Below, piece by piece: positions 35,260-43,550 of a stretch of DNA of 64,000 bases (position 1 is the stretch's first letter; every line of letters starts with the position of its first letter). A model generated the notes under the pieces. That model saw nothing but the letters and a program-made list of their open reading frames with translations. It was not told the origin of the DNA and ran no database searches. Made by a program: the position numbers and the translations under genes. Source of the DNA: Streptomyces pristinaespiralis (lineage in GTDB: Bacteria > Actinomycetota > Actinomycetes > Streptomycetales > Streptomycetaceae); contig NZ_CP011340.1 in NCBI RefSeq assembly GCF_001278075.1, positions 7,623,501 through 7,687,500 on the forward strand, read 5' to 3'.

Positions 35260-36877
35260 CGGTCTCGTCGGGGCCAACCTCCTCGCGGACGCCGGCTGGA
35301 GCGTCGAGGTCCTCGAGGCGCAACCGGAGCCGGGCGGCGCCGTACGCAGCGACCGCGGCGTCCACCCGGACTTCGTCAGCGACGTGTGCAGCTCGTTCTA
35401 CCCGCTGGCGGCCGCCTCGCCGGTGATCGCCGGTCTCGAACTGCAACGCGACGGGCTGCGCTGGGAGCACGCCCCCCATGTGCTGGCCCATCCCCTGACC
35501 GACGGCCGGTGCGCGGTCCTGCGGCGCAGCGCCGAGGACACCGCGGCGGGGCTGGAGACGTTCGCGCCCGGTGACGGTGCGGCCTGGCGCGACCTGTACG
35601 ACGTGTGGGAACGCCTGCGGCCGGACATCCTCGACCTGCTGTTCACACCGTTCCCGCCGGTGATCCCCTCGCTGCGGATGGCCGCCCGCCTGCACACCGG
35701 CGGCGGACTGCGGCTGGCGCGGACCCTGCTGCTCCCCGTACGCCGCCTGGGGGAGGAGGAGTTCGGCGGCGAGGCGGGCAGGCTGCTGCTCGCGGGCAAC
35801 GCGCTGCACGCGGACCTGCCCCCGGAGGCCGCCGGCAGCGGGGGCTACGGCTGGCTGATGTCGATGCTGGGCCAGAGCCACGGCTTCCCCGTGCCCGTCG
35901 GCGGCGCGGGAAAGCTGACCGAGGCACTGGTCCGCAGGCTGGAACGCCGCGGCGGCGCGGTCAGGTGCGGCCGGCGTGCCGTCGAGGTCGTGGTCCGCGA
36001 GGGCCGTGCGGTGGCCGTGCGGACGGCGGACGGCGAGTCGGTGCCCGCCCGCCGTGCCGTGCTGGCCGATGTGTCCGTGCCCGCGCTGTACGGGGAGTTG
36101 GTCGACGAGCGGCACCTGCCTTCCCGGGTCCTGCGCGATCTGGGCCGTTTCCAGTGGGACTTCGCGACCTTCAAGGTCGACTGGGCCCTCGACGGAGCCG
36201 TTCCGTGGACGGCGGAAGCGGCGGCCGGCGCCGGTACGGTCCATCTCGCGGACGGCGTCGACGGGCTCACCCGGTTCGCCGCCCAGCTGTCCATGGGGCA
36301 GGTGCCCGACCGGCCGTTCCTGCTGTTCGGGCAGATGACCACCGCGGACGCCACCCGCTCCCCGGCGGGTACCGAATCGGCATGGGCGTACACGCACGTA
36401 CCCCATCGCACCAAGGGCGACGCGGGCGACGACGGCCTCACCGGCCGCTGGGATCCACGGGAACGGGAGGCGATGGCCGACCGGGTGGAGGAGCAGGTGG
36501 AGCGGTACGCGCCAGGCTTCCGCGCCCGGATCATCGCCCGCCGCGTCCTCGCCCCGCCGACGCTCGAAGCCTCGGACGCCAACCTCGCGGGCGGCGCCAT
36601 CAACGGCGGTACTGCCGCGCTCCACCAGCAGCTGTTCTTCCGCCCCATGCCCGGCACCGGCCGTCCGGAGACCCCTGTGCAGGGGCTCTACCTGGCCTCC
36701 GCCGGGGCGCACCCCGGCGGAGGTGTGCACGGTGCGCCGGGCGCGAACGCGGCGCGGGCCGCACTGCGGGTGCTGTCCCCGGGCCGGCTGCTGAGCCGGA
36801 CCCAGCGCGTCCTCGCCCGCCGGGGCCGCGGCGGTGAGCCGGCGGAACCGGGCGGGCGGGAGACGCGAGGGGGGTGA
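35225..36877 (+). CDS. FAD-dependent oxidoreductase, phytoene desaturase/PYROXD2-like
   Basis: This 550-residue flavoprotein has the N-terminal dinucleotide motif 'VVIGAGPNGLVGANLLADAG' (residues 5-24), the crtI-type 'EAQPEPGGAVRS', and the C-terminal FAD site 'GLYLASAGAHPGGGVHGAPG'. The family includes phytoene desaturases and many uncharacterised relatives; no carotenoid gene is nearby, so carotenoid synthesis is not implied. ATG at 35225 with AGGAGA upstream lies inside the SRPBCC gene. The last 40 residues are Arg/Gly/Pro-rich. It ends 2 bp from a convergent VOC gene. Confidence 0.92.
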   Translation: MPDAVVIGAGPNGLVGANLLADAGWSVEVLEAQPEPGGAVRSDRGVHPDFVSDVCSSFYPLAAASPVIAGLELQRDGLRWEHAPHVLAHPLTDGRCAVLRRSAEDTAAGLETFAPGDGAAWRDLYDVWERLRPDILDLLFTPFPPVIPSLRMAARLHTGGGLRLARTLLLPVRRLGEEEFGGEAGRLLLAGNALHADLPPEAAGSGGYGWLMSMLGQSHGFPVPVGGAGKLTEALVRRLERRGGAVRCGRRAVEVVVREGRAVAVRTADGESVPARRAVLADVSVPALYGELVDERHLPSRVLRDLGRFQWDFATFKVDWALDGAVPWTAEAAAGAGTVHLADGVDGLTRFAAQLSMGQVPDRPFLLFGQMTTADATRSPAGTESAWAYTHVPHRTKGDAGDDGLTGRWDPREREAMADRVEEQVERYAPGFRARIIARRVLAPPTLEASDANLAGGAINGGTAALHQQLFFRPMPGTGRPETPVQGLYLASAGAHPGGGVHGAPGANAARAALRVLSPGRLLSRTQRVLARRGRGGEPAEPGGRETRGG

Positions 36878-36879
36878 GG

Positions 36880-37266
36880 TCAGCTGCCGCCGCTGCCGTA
36901 CGGCCGGGTGATGACCTCCATGCCATGACCGGCCGGGTCGTGGAAGTACATGCCGCGGCCGCCGTCGTTGCGGTTGATCTCGCCGGGCCGCTTCCCTTGC
37001 GGGTCGGCGAAGTAGGTGATGCCCGCGTCCTCGATGCGCCGGAAGACCTCGTCGCACTCTTCCTCGGAGATCAGGAACGCGTAGTGCTGGAGCGGGACTT
37101 CGTGGTCCACGGTCGCGAAGTCCAGCGTGACGTTGTTGCTGAGGGTGAGGGGGATGAACGGTCCCCACTCCGGGCCGGTCTCGAGCCCCAGGATCCGGGC
37201 GAGGAATTCGGCGGACTCCCGGTTGTCCCGGGCCAGAACGATGGTGTGGTTCAACTCTACTGACAC
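36880..37266 (-). CDS. VOC-family protein (glyoxalase/bleomycin-resistance fold)
   Basis: This 128-residue protein consists of two beta-alpha-beta-beta-beta units: 'ELNHTIVLARDNRESAEFLA' with the first metal-type His, 'DHEVPLQHYAFLISEEECDE', and the C-terminal 'GMYFHDPAGHGMEVITRPYG'. His and Glu residues at the usual metal positions are present, so an enzyme such as a lyase or dioxygenase is possible; the substrate is unknown. GTG at 37266 is used because GGAGG lies 9 nt upstream; a longer frame to 37332 has no site. It is divergent from the third SpoIIE paralogue, with 242 bp between. Confidence 0.88.
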   Translation of the reverse strand: MSVELNHTIVLARDNRESAEFLARILGLETGPEWGPFIPLTLSNNVTLDFATVDHEVPLQHYAFLISEEECDEVFRRIEDAGITYFADPQGKRPGEINRNDGGRGMYFHDPAGHGMEVITRPYGSGGS

Positions 37267-37508
37267 TGTGGAATGCCTCCGTAAGGCAAACTCACGGGCA
37301 CCTCCATGCCTCACCCGGTCGGTGACCGACACGCGATGCCGTGCCGGTGATCCTAGGACGGGGCACTGTTCGCTGTCACATTCGATCCGGTCGCCGACGG
37401 GCGGCCCCGCACGCTGTGGAGTTCAATGAAGGCGCGGGGTCCGTACGCCTGCCGCACCTGCGGCACAGGACAGGGAGCTCGGGAGCGCCATCCGGGAGTG
37501 ATCGACGC

Positions 37509-39902
37509 GTGAGCACCAGCGGCCACATCGTGAACACGGGGTCCGAGCGGCCGGAGGATTCGGCGCTGCTCGTGCTCGATCACGACGGACGGGTGCTCGC
37601 CTGCACCGGCGGCGCCGTGGAGTTGACCGGCCTTTCCGCCGCTGAGCTCGAAGGACGCACCGTCGAGGAGCTGCTGACGGACCCCGGTGTCTGGTCCTCG
37701 CTGCGGAACCACGACGCCGGCGGGCACTCCCGCTCGGTGCGGACGGCCCTGCTGCACGCGGAGGGTTCCCGGCGGGTTCAGCTCGACCTGCTTCCGGTGG
37801 ACGGCCCTCTGGCCGCCCGGTACCTGATGCGGCTCGTGCCCGCCGTCGTCGCCGACCGCCGGGATGAGAACGATGCGCTGCTCCGGGCGCTCTTCTCACA
37901 GAGCGGCATCGGTCTCGCCGTCTACGACAGCGAGCTGCGGCTCATCAGAGGCATCTCACTGCCGAGCGACCCGCGCCCCTCCGCCCTCCTCGCCGGCCGC
38001 CGGCTCGGCGAGCTGCTGGTGCCGGAGGACGCGGCGTCCCTGGAGGAACGCCTGCACCGGGTCGTGGCCACCGGCGAGCCGCTGATCGACTTCGTCACCA
38101 GCGCCCGGCTCGGCCAGGCGCCCGAACGCGACCGGACCGTCTCCCTCTCGGCCCTGCGCATGGCCGGCCGCGACGGCCTGGCCCGCGGTGTCGCGGTGAC
38201 CTTCACGGACGTGACCGAGCAGGAACGGGAACGGAGCCGCTCGTCACTGGTGGCCACGGCCGCCTCCGCGCTGGGCCGCTCCCTGGAGGTCGGCCGCAAC
38301 ACGCAGGTGCTCGCCGACCTGCTGGTGCCCGCCTTCGCCGACCTGGCCTGCGTGGACATCACGGAGGCCCTGCTCGTCGGGGAGGAGCCCGGGGAGTTCG
38401 TCACCGGCGCACCGCTGCGCCGGGTCTCCGCCGTCGCGAGCGGAGGCGAGTGGCCGGACCAGCTGTATCAGCAGGGCTCCGTCATCCGGGTCAAGACCTA
38501 CGAGAGCGACCGGCTGCGCGGAGGTTCCGCCGTCATCGTGCCCGACCTCGACGACCTGCGGCCCAGGATCGCCGAGGACCCGGAACGGCAGCGGCTGGTG
38601 CTGGCGCCCGGCGCCGCCTCGTACATGGTCGTGCCGCTGCAGGCACGCGGCCACGTCCTGGGCGCGGTGTCGCTGTGGCGTTCGCGGGACAGGGCGCCGT
38701 TCGACGCACGGGACGCCGCGGTCGGGGAGGACATCTGCTCCCGCGCGGCCCTCGCCATCGACGACGCCCGCCGCTACACCCGCGAACGCCGTACGGCGGA
38801 GAGCCTGCAGCGCAGCCTGCTGCCCCGGCCGGTGCTCAAGGTGACCGCGGCGGAGACCGCCGGCGTCTATGTGCCGGGCAGGACACTGGCCGGCACGGGC
38901 GGCAGCTGGTTCGACGTCATCACCCTGTCCTCGAGCCGGGTGGCGTTCGTGGTCGGGAACCTGCGGGGGCACGGCCTCAACGCCGCTGCCGCGATGGGCA
39001 GTCTGCGCACGGCGGTGCGCACCCTCGCCGACCTCGACCCGCCGCCCGACGAACTGCTCACCCATCTGGACGACCTCGTGGTGCGGCTCGCCGACGACGA
39101 GCAGCCGGGCGAGCCAGAGGGGACCGTCCGAGGCGCCACCTGCCTTTACGCCGTCTACGACCCCGTCAGCGCCCGCGCGCTGATGGCCAGCGCGGGGCAC
39201 GCGGCGCCCGTGCTGGCCCGCTCCTCCGGTGAGACCGGCCCCGTGGACATGATGCCCGGCCCGGCGCTCGGGCTCGAGGGCGCTCCCTTCGAACCGGTGG
39301 AGGTGGAGCTCACGCCAGGCGATCTGCTGGCGTTCACCGCGGGGTCGCTCTCCGACGCGCCCGCGGCCGGCACCGGTCATGTGATCGACCATCTGCGGGA
39401 GGTCAGGGGCTCGGGCTCGGGCGACGCGGCCGCCGTGTCCGAGATCGCGCGGGACATGCTGGTCCCCTTCCTGGCGCACCCGCCGGACGACGACGCGGCG
39501 CTGCTGCTCGCGCGGGTGTCCGTGTCGCCCGAAGGCTCGGTCGTCGCCTGGGAGTTCCCGGCCGACGTGCGGATCGTGTCCGAGGCGCGGGCGCTGGTGA
39601 CCGAGCGGCTCACCGTATGGGGGCTCGACGAGCTGGTGTTCACCACCGAGCTGATCGTCAGCGAACTCCTCACCAACGCGATCCGTTACGCCGGCGGCCC
39701 GGTGCGCGTGCGGCTCATCAGGGACCAGCGGCTGGTGTGCGAGGTCTCCGACCCGAGCGAGACCCAGCCCCATCTGCGCCGGGCACGGCTGACCGACGAG
39801 GGCGGACGCGGTCTGTTCCTGATCGCCCAGCTCGCGCACCGGTGGGGGAGCAGGAACACCGCCGCCGGCAAGACGATCTGGACCGAGCAGCTGCTGCCTT
39901 GA
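37509..39902 (+). CDS. PAS-GAF-SpoIIE-HATPase protein, probable pseudophosphatase (paralogue 3)
   Basis: This 797-residue protein is built like its two paralogues: PAS domains (about 15-115 and 125-235), GAF (about 240-425), SpoIIE/PP2C domain (about 440-650) and HATPase (about 660-795; 'SELLTNAIRYAGGP'). Its phosphatase motifs have lost the acidic metal ligands. GGDW is GGSW (Ser466), VGDxxGHG is VGNLRGHG (Asn484), and YTDG is FTAG (Ala611); only the last DD motif ('PPDDDAALLLAR') remains. It is therefore probably not an active phosphatase, while the ATPase domain looks intact. GTG at 37509 is preferred; a GGGAG lies 11 nt upstream. A role as a sensor-kinase-like binding protein for an anti-sigma antagonist is inferred. 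Confidence 0.93.
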   Translation: MSTSGHIVNTGSERPEDSALLVLDHDGRVLACTGGAVELTGLSAAELEGRTVEELLTDPGVWSSLRNHDAGGHSRSVRTALLHAEGSRRVQLDLLPVDGPLAARYLMRLVPAVVADRRDENDALLRALFSQSGIGLAVYDSELRLIRGISLPSDPRPSALLAGRRLGELLVPEDAASLEERLHRVVATGEPLIDFVTSARLGQAPERDRTVSLSALRMAGRDGLARGVAVTFTDVTEQERERSRSSLVATAASALGRSLEVGRNTQVLADLLVPAFADLACVDITEALLVGEEPGEFVTGAPLRRVSAVASGGEWPDQLYQQGSVIRVKTYESDRLRGGSAVIVPDLDDLRPRIAEDPERQRLVLAPGAASYMVVPLQARGHVLGAVSLWRSRDRAPFDARDAAVGEDICSRAALAIDDARRYTRERRTAESLQRSLLPRPVLKVTAAETAGVYVPGRTLAGTGGSWFDVITLSSSRVAFVVGNLRGHGLNAAAAMGSLRTAVRTLADLDPPPDELLTHLDDLVVRLADDEQPGEPEGTVRGATCLYAVYDPVSARALMASAGHAAPVLARSSGETGPVDMMPGPALGLEGAPFEPVEVELTPGDLLAFTAGSLSDAPAAGTGHVIDHLREVRGSGSGDAAAVSEIARDMLVPFLAHPPDDDAALLLARVSVSPEGSVVAWEFPADVRIVSEARALVTERLTVWGLDELVFTTELIVSELLTNAIRYAGGPVRVRLIRDQRLVCEVSDPSETQPHLRRARLTDEGGRGLFLIAQLAHRWGSRNTAAGKTIWTEQLLP

Positions 39903-39977
39903 GCGGAACCGGCGGCTCGCGGGGCTGTCCGCGCGTCGCCCGACGTGGTCCACTTGACCCACGGGGAGCGTGGCCGA

Positions 39978-40985
39978 ATGAACGTGAAACGCGGACGCAG
40001 GGACGACGGCAGTGGCCGGCGGGCACGGACCGGTGCCGTGGTGGCCACGCTGGCCGCCGCCCTCAGCGTGTCGCTCTTCGGTTGCACCGGCACGGAGCCC
40101 GGCCCCGACGAGACCTCCACGTCCGCCGCGGAGAGCGGGACGTCGTACTTCACCGGGCTGCCGGCCCGGCAGGGCCCGGTGCTCGCCGTCAAGATCGACA
40201 ACGTCCGTGCGGCGCGTCCGCACACCGGTCTCGGGGCCGCCGACATCGTCTACGTCGAGCAGGTCGAGTCGGGTCTCAGCCGGATACTGGCCGTCTTCTC
40301 CTCCCGCCTGCCGCCGCAGATCGGCCCGGTGCGCAGTGCGCGGGAGTCCGATCTCGAGCTGCTGCGGCAGTTCGGCAGGCCCGCGCTCGCGTACTCCGGC
40401 GCGCAGTCCTCGCTGCGGCCGCTGATCAAGTCGGCACCCGTCGCCGCGCTGCCGCAGGGGGAGGCGCCCGACGCCTACGTCCGCTCGGGCGACCGCTCGG
40501 CGCCGCACAACCTCTACCTGCGGCCCGAGCGGGCCCTCGCCGCCGCCCGTGACGTGAGCGACGCGTCGGACATCGGGATGCGCTTCGGCGCCGCTCCCGG
40601 GGGCGGCCGCCCGCTCGAGGAGCACACCGTGCGCTATCCCTCGGCCCGCTACACCTTCAGCTGGTCACCGGAGCAGAAGCGGTGGCTGGTCGCGATGGAC
40701 GGGTCCGCCGCGCGGACCACCGACGGGGGGCGGCTCGAGGCCTCGACGGTCGTCGTGCAGCACACGGAGGTCCGGCCCTCCAGCTTCCGCGACCGGTCCG
40801 GCAGTGTGTCGCCGTACACGGAGACGGTCGGCTCCGGCACGGCGCTGGTGCTGCGCGACGGCCGTGCCTACGACGCCCGCTGGCAGCGGGCGAGCGCGGA
40901 GGGGGACACCGTCTTCACCGACGCGGCCGGTGACCGGCTCGACTTCGCCCCCGGCCAGGTGTGGGTGCTGCTCACCGGCCGCTGA
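39978..40985 (+). CDS. DUF3048 (YerB-like) lipoprotein
   Basis: This 335-residue secreted lipoprotein has a signal peptide ending in the lipobox LFGC (Cys near residue 36), followed by the DUF3048 N-terminal part ('AVKIDNVRAARPHTGLGAAD', 'EQVESGLSRILAVFSS', 'GPVRSARESDLELLRQFG') and the C-terminal part ('RYTFSWSPEQKRWL', 'VLRDGRAYDARWQRAS'). The family is widespread in Gram-positives, anchored outside the membrane, and of unknown function. ATG at 39978 follows GGGGAG by 9 nt. It stands 75 bp behind the SpoIIE-like gene and may be cotranscribed. Confidence 0.92.
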   Translation: MNVKRGRRDDGSGRRARTGAVVATLAAALSVSLFGCTGTEPGPDETSTSAAESGTSYFTGLPARQGPVLAVKIDNVRAARPHTGLGAADIVYVEQVESGLSRILAVFSSRLPPQIGPVRSARESDLELLRQFGRPALAYSGAQSSLRPLIKSAPVAALPQGEAPDAYVRSGDRSAPHNLYLRPERALAAARDVSDASDIGMRFGAAPGGGRPLEEHTVRYPSARYTFSWSPEQKRWLVAMDGSAARTTDGGRLEASTVVVQHTEVRPSSFRDRSGSVSPYTETVGSGTALVLRDGRAYDARWQRASAEGDTVFTDAAGDRLDFAPGQVWVLLTGR

Positions 40986-41018
40986 GCGCCCGGCCCCGCC
41001 TGCCGTGCGCCGCGCGGG

Positions 41019-42281
41019 TCAGGCGCGGCCGGCCGGAGTACCGCGCGCGGTGATCAGGCGGTGCAGGCGGTCCGCCGCGGCCCGGCCGAAAGCCGGGCTG
41101 TTGATGTGCGTGTCGTACTCGACGACTTCGACGGCGCTGCCGGATAGACCGTCGCGCAGGGCGGCGAACAGCGCCTCGTCCAGGGCCGGGTCGTGGTACG
41201 GACCGCCCGGCGCGCCGAGCGTCGACAGGCCCCGCAGCGGTACGCACACCTCGGCGGGGCCGGTGGCCGCCCGTAGCTTGGCGGCGACGCGGCGGCCGAG
41301 CTCCGCACACTCCTCCGCCGTCGTGCGGACCACGGTGATCGACGGGTTGTGCACCTGTACATCGCGTCCGCGCAGATGGCCGGGGAGGGTGTCGGGGGGA
41401 CCGAACTTCACCATGTCGAGGGCCCCCAGGCTCACCACCTGCGGTGTGCCCCGGCGCCCGGCGGCGCTCAGCCGGTCCGGTCCCGCCGTCAGGATCCCGC
41501 CGACCAGGTCGTCGGCGAGCTCGCTCAGCGTCAGGTCCAGAACGCCCGCGAACAGGCCCTGTCCGGCCAGTGACTCCAGCGTCCGGCCGCCGGCCCCGCT
41601 GACGTGGAACACCAGCACCTCGTAGCCCAGCCCGGTCAGCCGTTCGCGGGCCGCGTCGACGCCGGCGGTCGTCACGCCCGCCATGCTCGCCGCTATCAGC
41701 GGTCTGCCGCCCGCCGCGAGCTCGGCGGGGAGCAGCGCCCTCGGGTGTGCCGCGAAACCCTTCGCCATGCCGGCCGCCGCGTCCGCCGCGTTCGCCAGCA
41801 CCGGGGCCAGGACGCTGTTGACGCCGGCGATGTCGACGATGCTGTACATCATGGTGATGTCGGCGGCCCCGACATAGGGCGACACATCACCGGCGGCCAT
41901 CGAGGAGACCATCAACTTCGGTACGCCCAGCGGCAGTCCCCGCATCGCGCGGGTCGCTATGGACGTTCCGCCACTGCCGCCTACGGCGAGGACGGCGTGC
42001 AGCCGGCCCTCCTCGTACAGCCGCAGCACGCTCGCGGCGGCCCCGCGGGCCATGGCCGTCACGGCGGTGCCGCGGTCCGCCGCCGCCCGGAGCTCCGCCA
42101 GGTCGGCGCCGGCCGCGCGGGCCACCTCGGAGCGAGGCACGTCGGCCTCGATCCGCGGCTCGCCCACCACGCCGGCGTCGACGACCAGCACCTCGACGCC
42201 GGCGGCCAGCAGCCGCTCACGCAGCCAGCCGTACTCCACACCCTTGGTGTCCAGCGTGCCCACCAGTACAACTGTCGCCAT
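41019..42281 (-). CDS. UPF0261/Tm-1-like ATP-binding domain protein
   Basis: This 420-residue protein contains the Tm-1-like N-terminal domain ('ATVVLVGTLDTKGVEYGWLR', 'AVGGSGGTSIATRAMRGLPL') and the UPF0261 C-terminal domain ('VFHVSGAGGRTLESLAGQGL', 'VVEYDTHINSPAFG'). The plant homologue Tm-1 is an ATP-binding inhibitor of viral replication; bacterial members are uncharacterised and often sit beside a TIM-barrel partner, which is missing here. ATG at 42281 is chosen from the family start. It lies 60 bp after the LacI gene on the same strand and may be cotranscribed with it. Confidence 0.9.
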   Translation of the reverse strand: MATVVLVGTLDTKGVEYGWLRERLLAAGVEVLVVDAGVVGEPRIEADVPRSEVARAAGADLAELRAAADRGTAVTAMARGAAASVLRLYEEGRLHAVLAVGGSGGTSIATRAMRGLPLGVPKLMVSSMAAGDVSPYVGAADITMMYSIVDIAGVNSVLAPVLANAADAAAGMAKGFAAHPRALLPAELAAGGRPLIAASMAGVTTAGVDAARERLTGLGYEVLVFHVSGAGGRTLESLAGQGLFAGVLDLTLSELADDLVGGILTAGPDRLSAAGRRGTPQVVSLGALDMVKFGPPDTLPGHLRGRDVQVHNPSITVVRTTAEECAELGRRVAAKLRAATGPAEVCVPLRGLSTLGAPGGPYHDPALDEALFAALRDGLSGSAVEVVEYDTHINSPAFGRAAADRLHRLITARGTPAGRA

Positions 42282-42341
42282 GGGACGAACTGTTCGCGGA
42301 AATCCGGCGATCGACAAGAGTGCCTGACCGGTCGTCCGCGA

Positions 42342-43400
42342 TCAGCCGGCGGGCGGTGCCGTGCTGTTGCGGACCACCAGGCTGGTCGCCAGGTCGATCC
42401 GGGACGCGGCCGGACGGCGGCCGCGGCCGAGGTCGAGCACCAGCCGTGCGGCGGCCTCCGCCATCTCCGTCAGCGGCTGCCGCACGGTGGTCAGCGGCGG
42501 ACCCACCCAGCGGGCGAGCGGCAGATCGTCGAAGCCCACGACGCTCAGGTCCTCGGGGATCCGGACGCCGAGCTCCCGGGCGGCCTCGTAGAGACCGAGG
42601 GCCTGGAGGTCGTTGCCGGTGAAGACGGCGGTCGGCGGCTGTGGCAGCCGCAGCAGTTCCAGACCGGCGGCGTAACCGGCCTCGTGGTGGAAGTCGCCCT
42701 CCCGCACCAGCTCCGCGTCGACGGGCACGCCCGCGCTCTCGAGCGCGGAGCGGTAGCCGTCGATGCGGGCGCGGCTGCACATCATCCGGGACGGGCCGCC
42801 GATCACACCGATGCGGCGGTGACCGAGCTCGAGCAGATGGCGGGTGGCGGCGAGACCGCCCTGCCAGTTGGTCGCGCCGACCGAGGGCACGTCGTCACCC
42901 GGGTCGCCCGCCGGGTCCACCACCACGAACGGGATGTCGCGGCTGGTCAGCTGGGCGCGCTGGGCCGGGTCGAGGTCGGAGAGCACCAGGATCACCCCGG
43001 CGGGACGGCGGGCGAGCACCCCGTCCACCCAGGTCTGGCCGGGCATGAGCCGCCCGGCGCTCTCCGAGAGGACCAGGGACAGGCCCTCCTCGCGTGCCAC
43101 GTTCTCCACGCCGCGGATGACCTCCATGGCCCAGGAGCTCTCCAGCTCGTGGAAGACGAGGTCGATCATCCGGGACTGCTGCGAGGCGCCGCGCCGCCGG
43201 CGGTAGCCGTGGCGGCGCAGCAGCTCCTCCACCCGGGTGCGGGTGGCTGCGGCGACATCGGCCCGCCCGTTGAGGACTTTCGAAACTGTCGGAGCTGACA
43301 CGCCGGCCGCGCGGGCGATCTCGGCCAGTGTGGCACCGCCCTCGACCGTTTCGTCCGAGGACGGATCCTCCGGTCGGGACTGCACGTCTGCGGGTCTCAT
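42342..43400 (-). CDS. bxlR: LacI-family regulator of the xylan locus (BxlR-like)
   Basis: This 352-residue repressor has an N-terminal LacI helix-turn-helix (about 23-70; 'TLAEIARAAGVSAPTVSKVL') and a periplasmic-binding-protein-like effector domain (about 85-345; 'MIDLVFHELESSWAMEVIRG', 'PTAVFTGNDLQALGLYEAAR'). It is divergent from the sugar-import operon with 150 bp between starts, so it should repress that operon and be relieved by a xylo-oligosaccharide. The ATG at 43400 lacks a good ribosome site; the much longer open frame upstream is an antisense shadow. The symbol reflects resemblance to the BxlR system and is tentative. Confidence 0.9.
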   Translation of the reverse strand: MRPADVQSRPEDPSSDETVEGGATLAEIARAAGVSAPTVSKVLNGRADVAAATRTRVEELLRRHGYRRRRGASQQSRMIDLVFHELESSWAMEVIRGVENVAREEGLSLVLSESAGRLMPGQTWVDGVLARRPAGVILVLSDLDPAQRAQLTSRDIPFVVVDPAGDPGDDVPSVGATNWQGGLAATRHLLELGHRRIGVIGGPSRMMCSRARIDGYRSALESAGVPVDAELVREGDFHHEAGYAAGLELLRLPQPPTAVFTGNDLQALGLYEAARELGVRIPEDLSVVGFDDLPLARWVGPPLTTVRQPLTEMAEAAARLVLDLGRGRRPAASRIDLATSLVVRNSTAPPAG

Positions 43401-43451
43401 GCAGGGATCGTAGCCCGCCGCACGCTGTGCACAAGCTCCGCCCACTGATCG

Positions 43452-43465
43452 CGGAAAGCTTTCGC
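43452..43465. promoter_or_regulatory. Near-palindrome upstream of the binding-protein promoter
   Basis: CGGAAAGCTTTCGC is almost a perfect palindrome (GAAAGCTTTC core at 43454-43463), 9 bp upstream of the -35 hexamer. It could be a LacI-type operator distinct from the CGAA-N3-TTCG element. Confidence 0.45.
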
Positions 43466-43473
43466 GGGACCTC

Positions 43474-43502
43474 TTGACGCGCCGGAAACGCACTCGTACG
43501 GT
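43474..43502 (+). promoter_or_regulatory. Probable SigHrdB promoter of the xylo-oligosaccharide importer
   Basis: TTGACG (43474-43479), a 17-nt spacer and TACGGT (43497-43502) match the housekeeping consensus and stand about 50 nt before the start codon. Confidence 0.6.
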
Positions 43503-43526
43503 TCCGGCAACATTCGCCAAGCAATT

Positions 43527-43537
43527 CGAAACATTCG
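43527..43537. promoter_or_regulatory. CGAA-N3-TTCG operator-like element
   Basis: CGAAACATTCG lies between the promoter and the ATG of the binding-protein gene. The same arrangement (CGAAACTTTCG) occurs upstream of the xylanase gene, suggesting a common repressor site that would block transcription here. Confidence 0.65.
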
Positions 43538-43550
43538 ATGAGGGGCAGTT

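Noticed and set aside
35225..36877. Carotenoid biosynthesis
   Set aside because: The FAD enzyme resembles phytoene desaturases, but no phytoene synthase or other crt gene is present and the protein fits the broader PYROXD2-like group.
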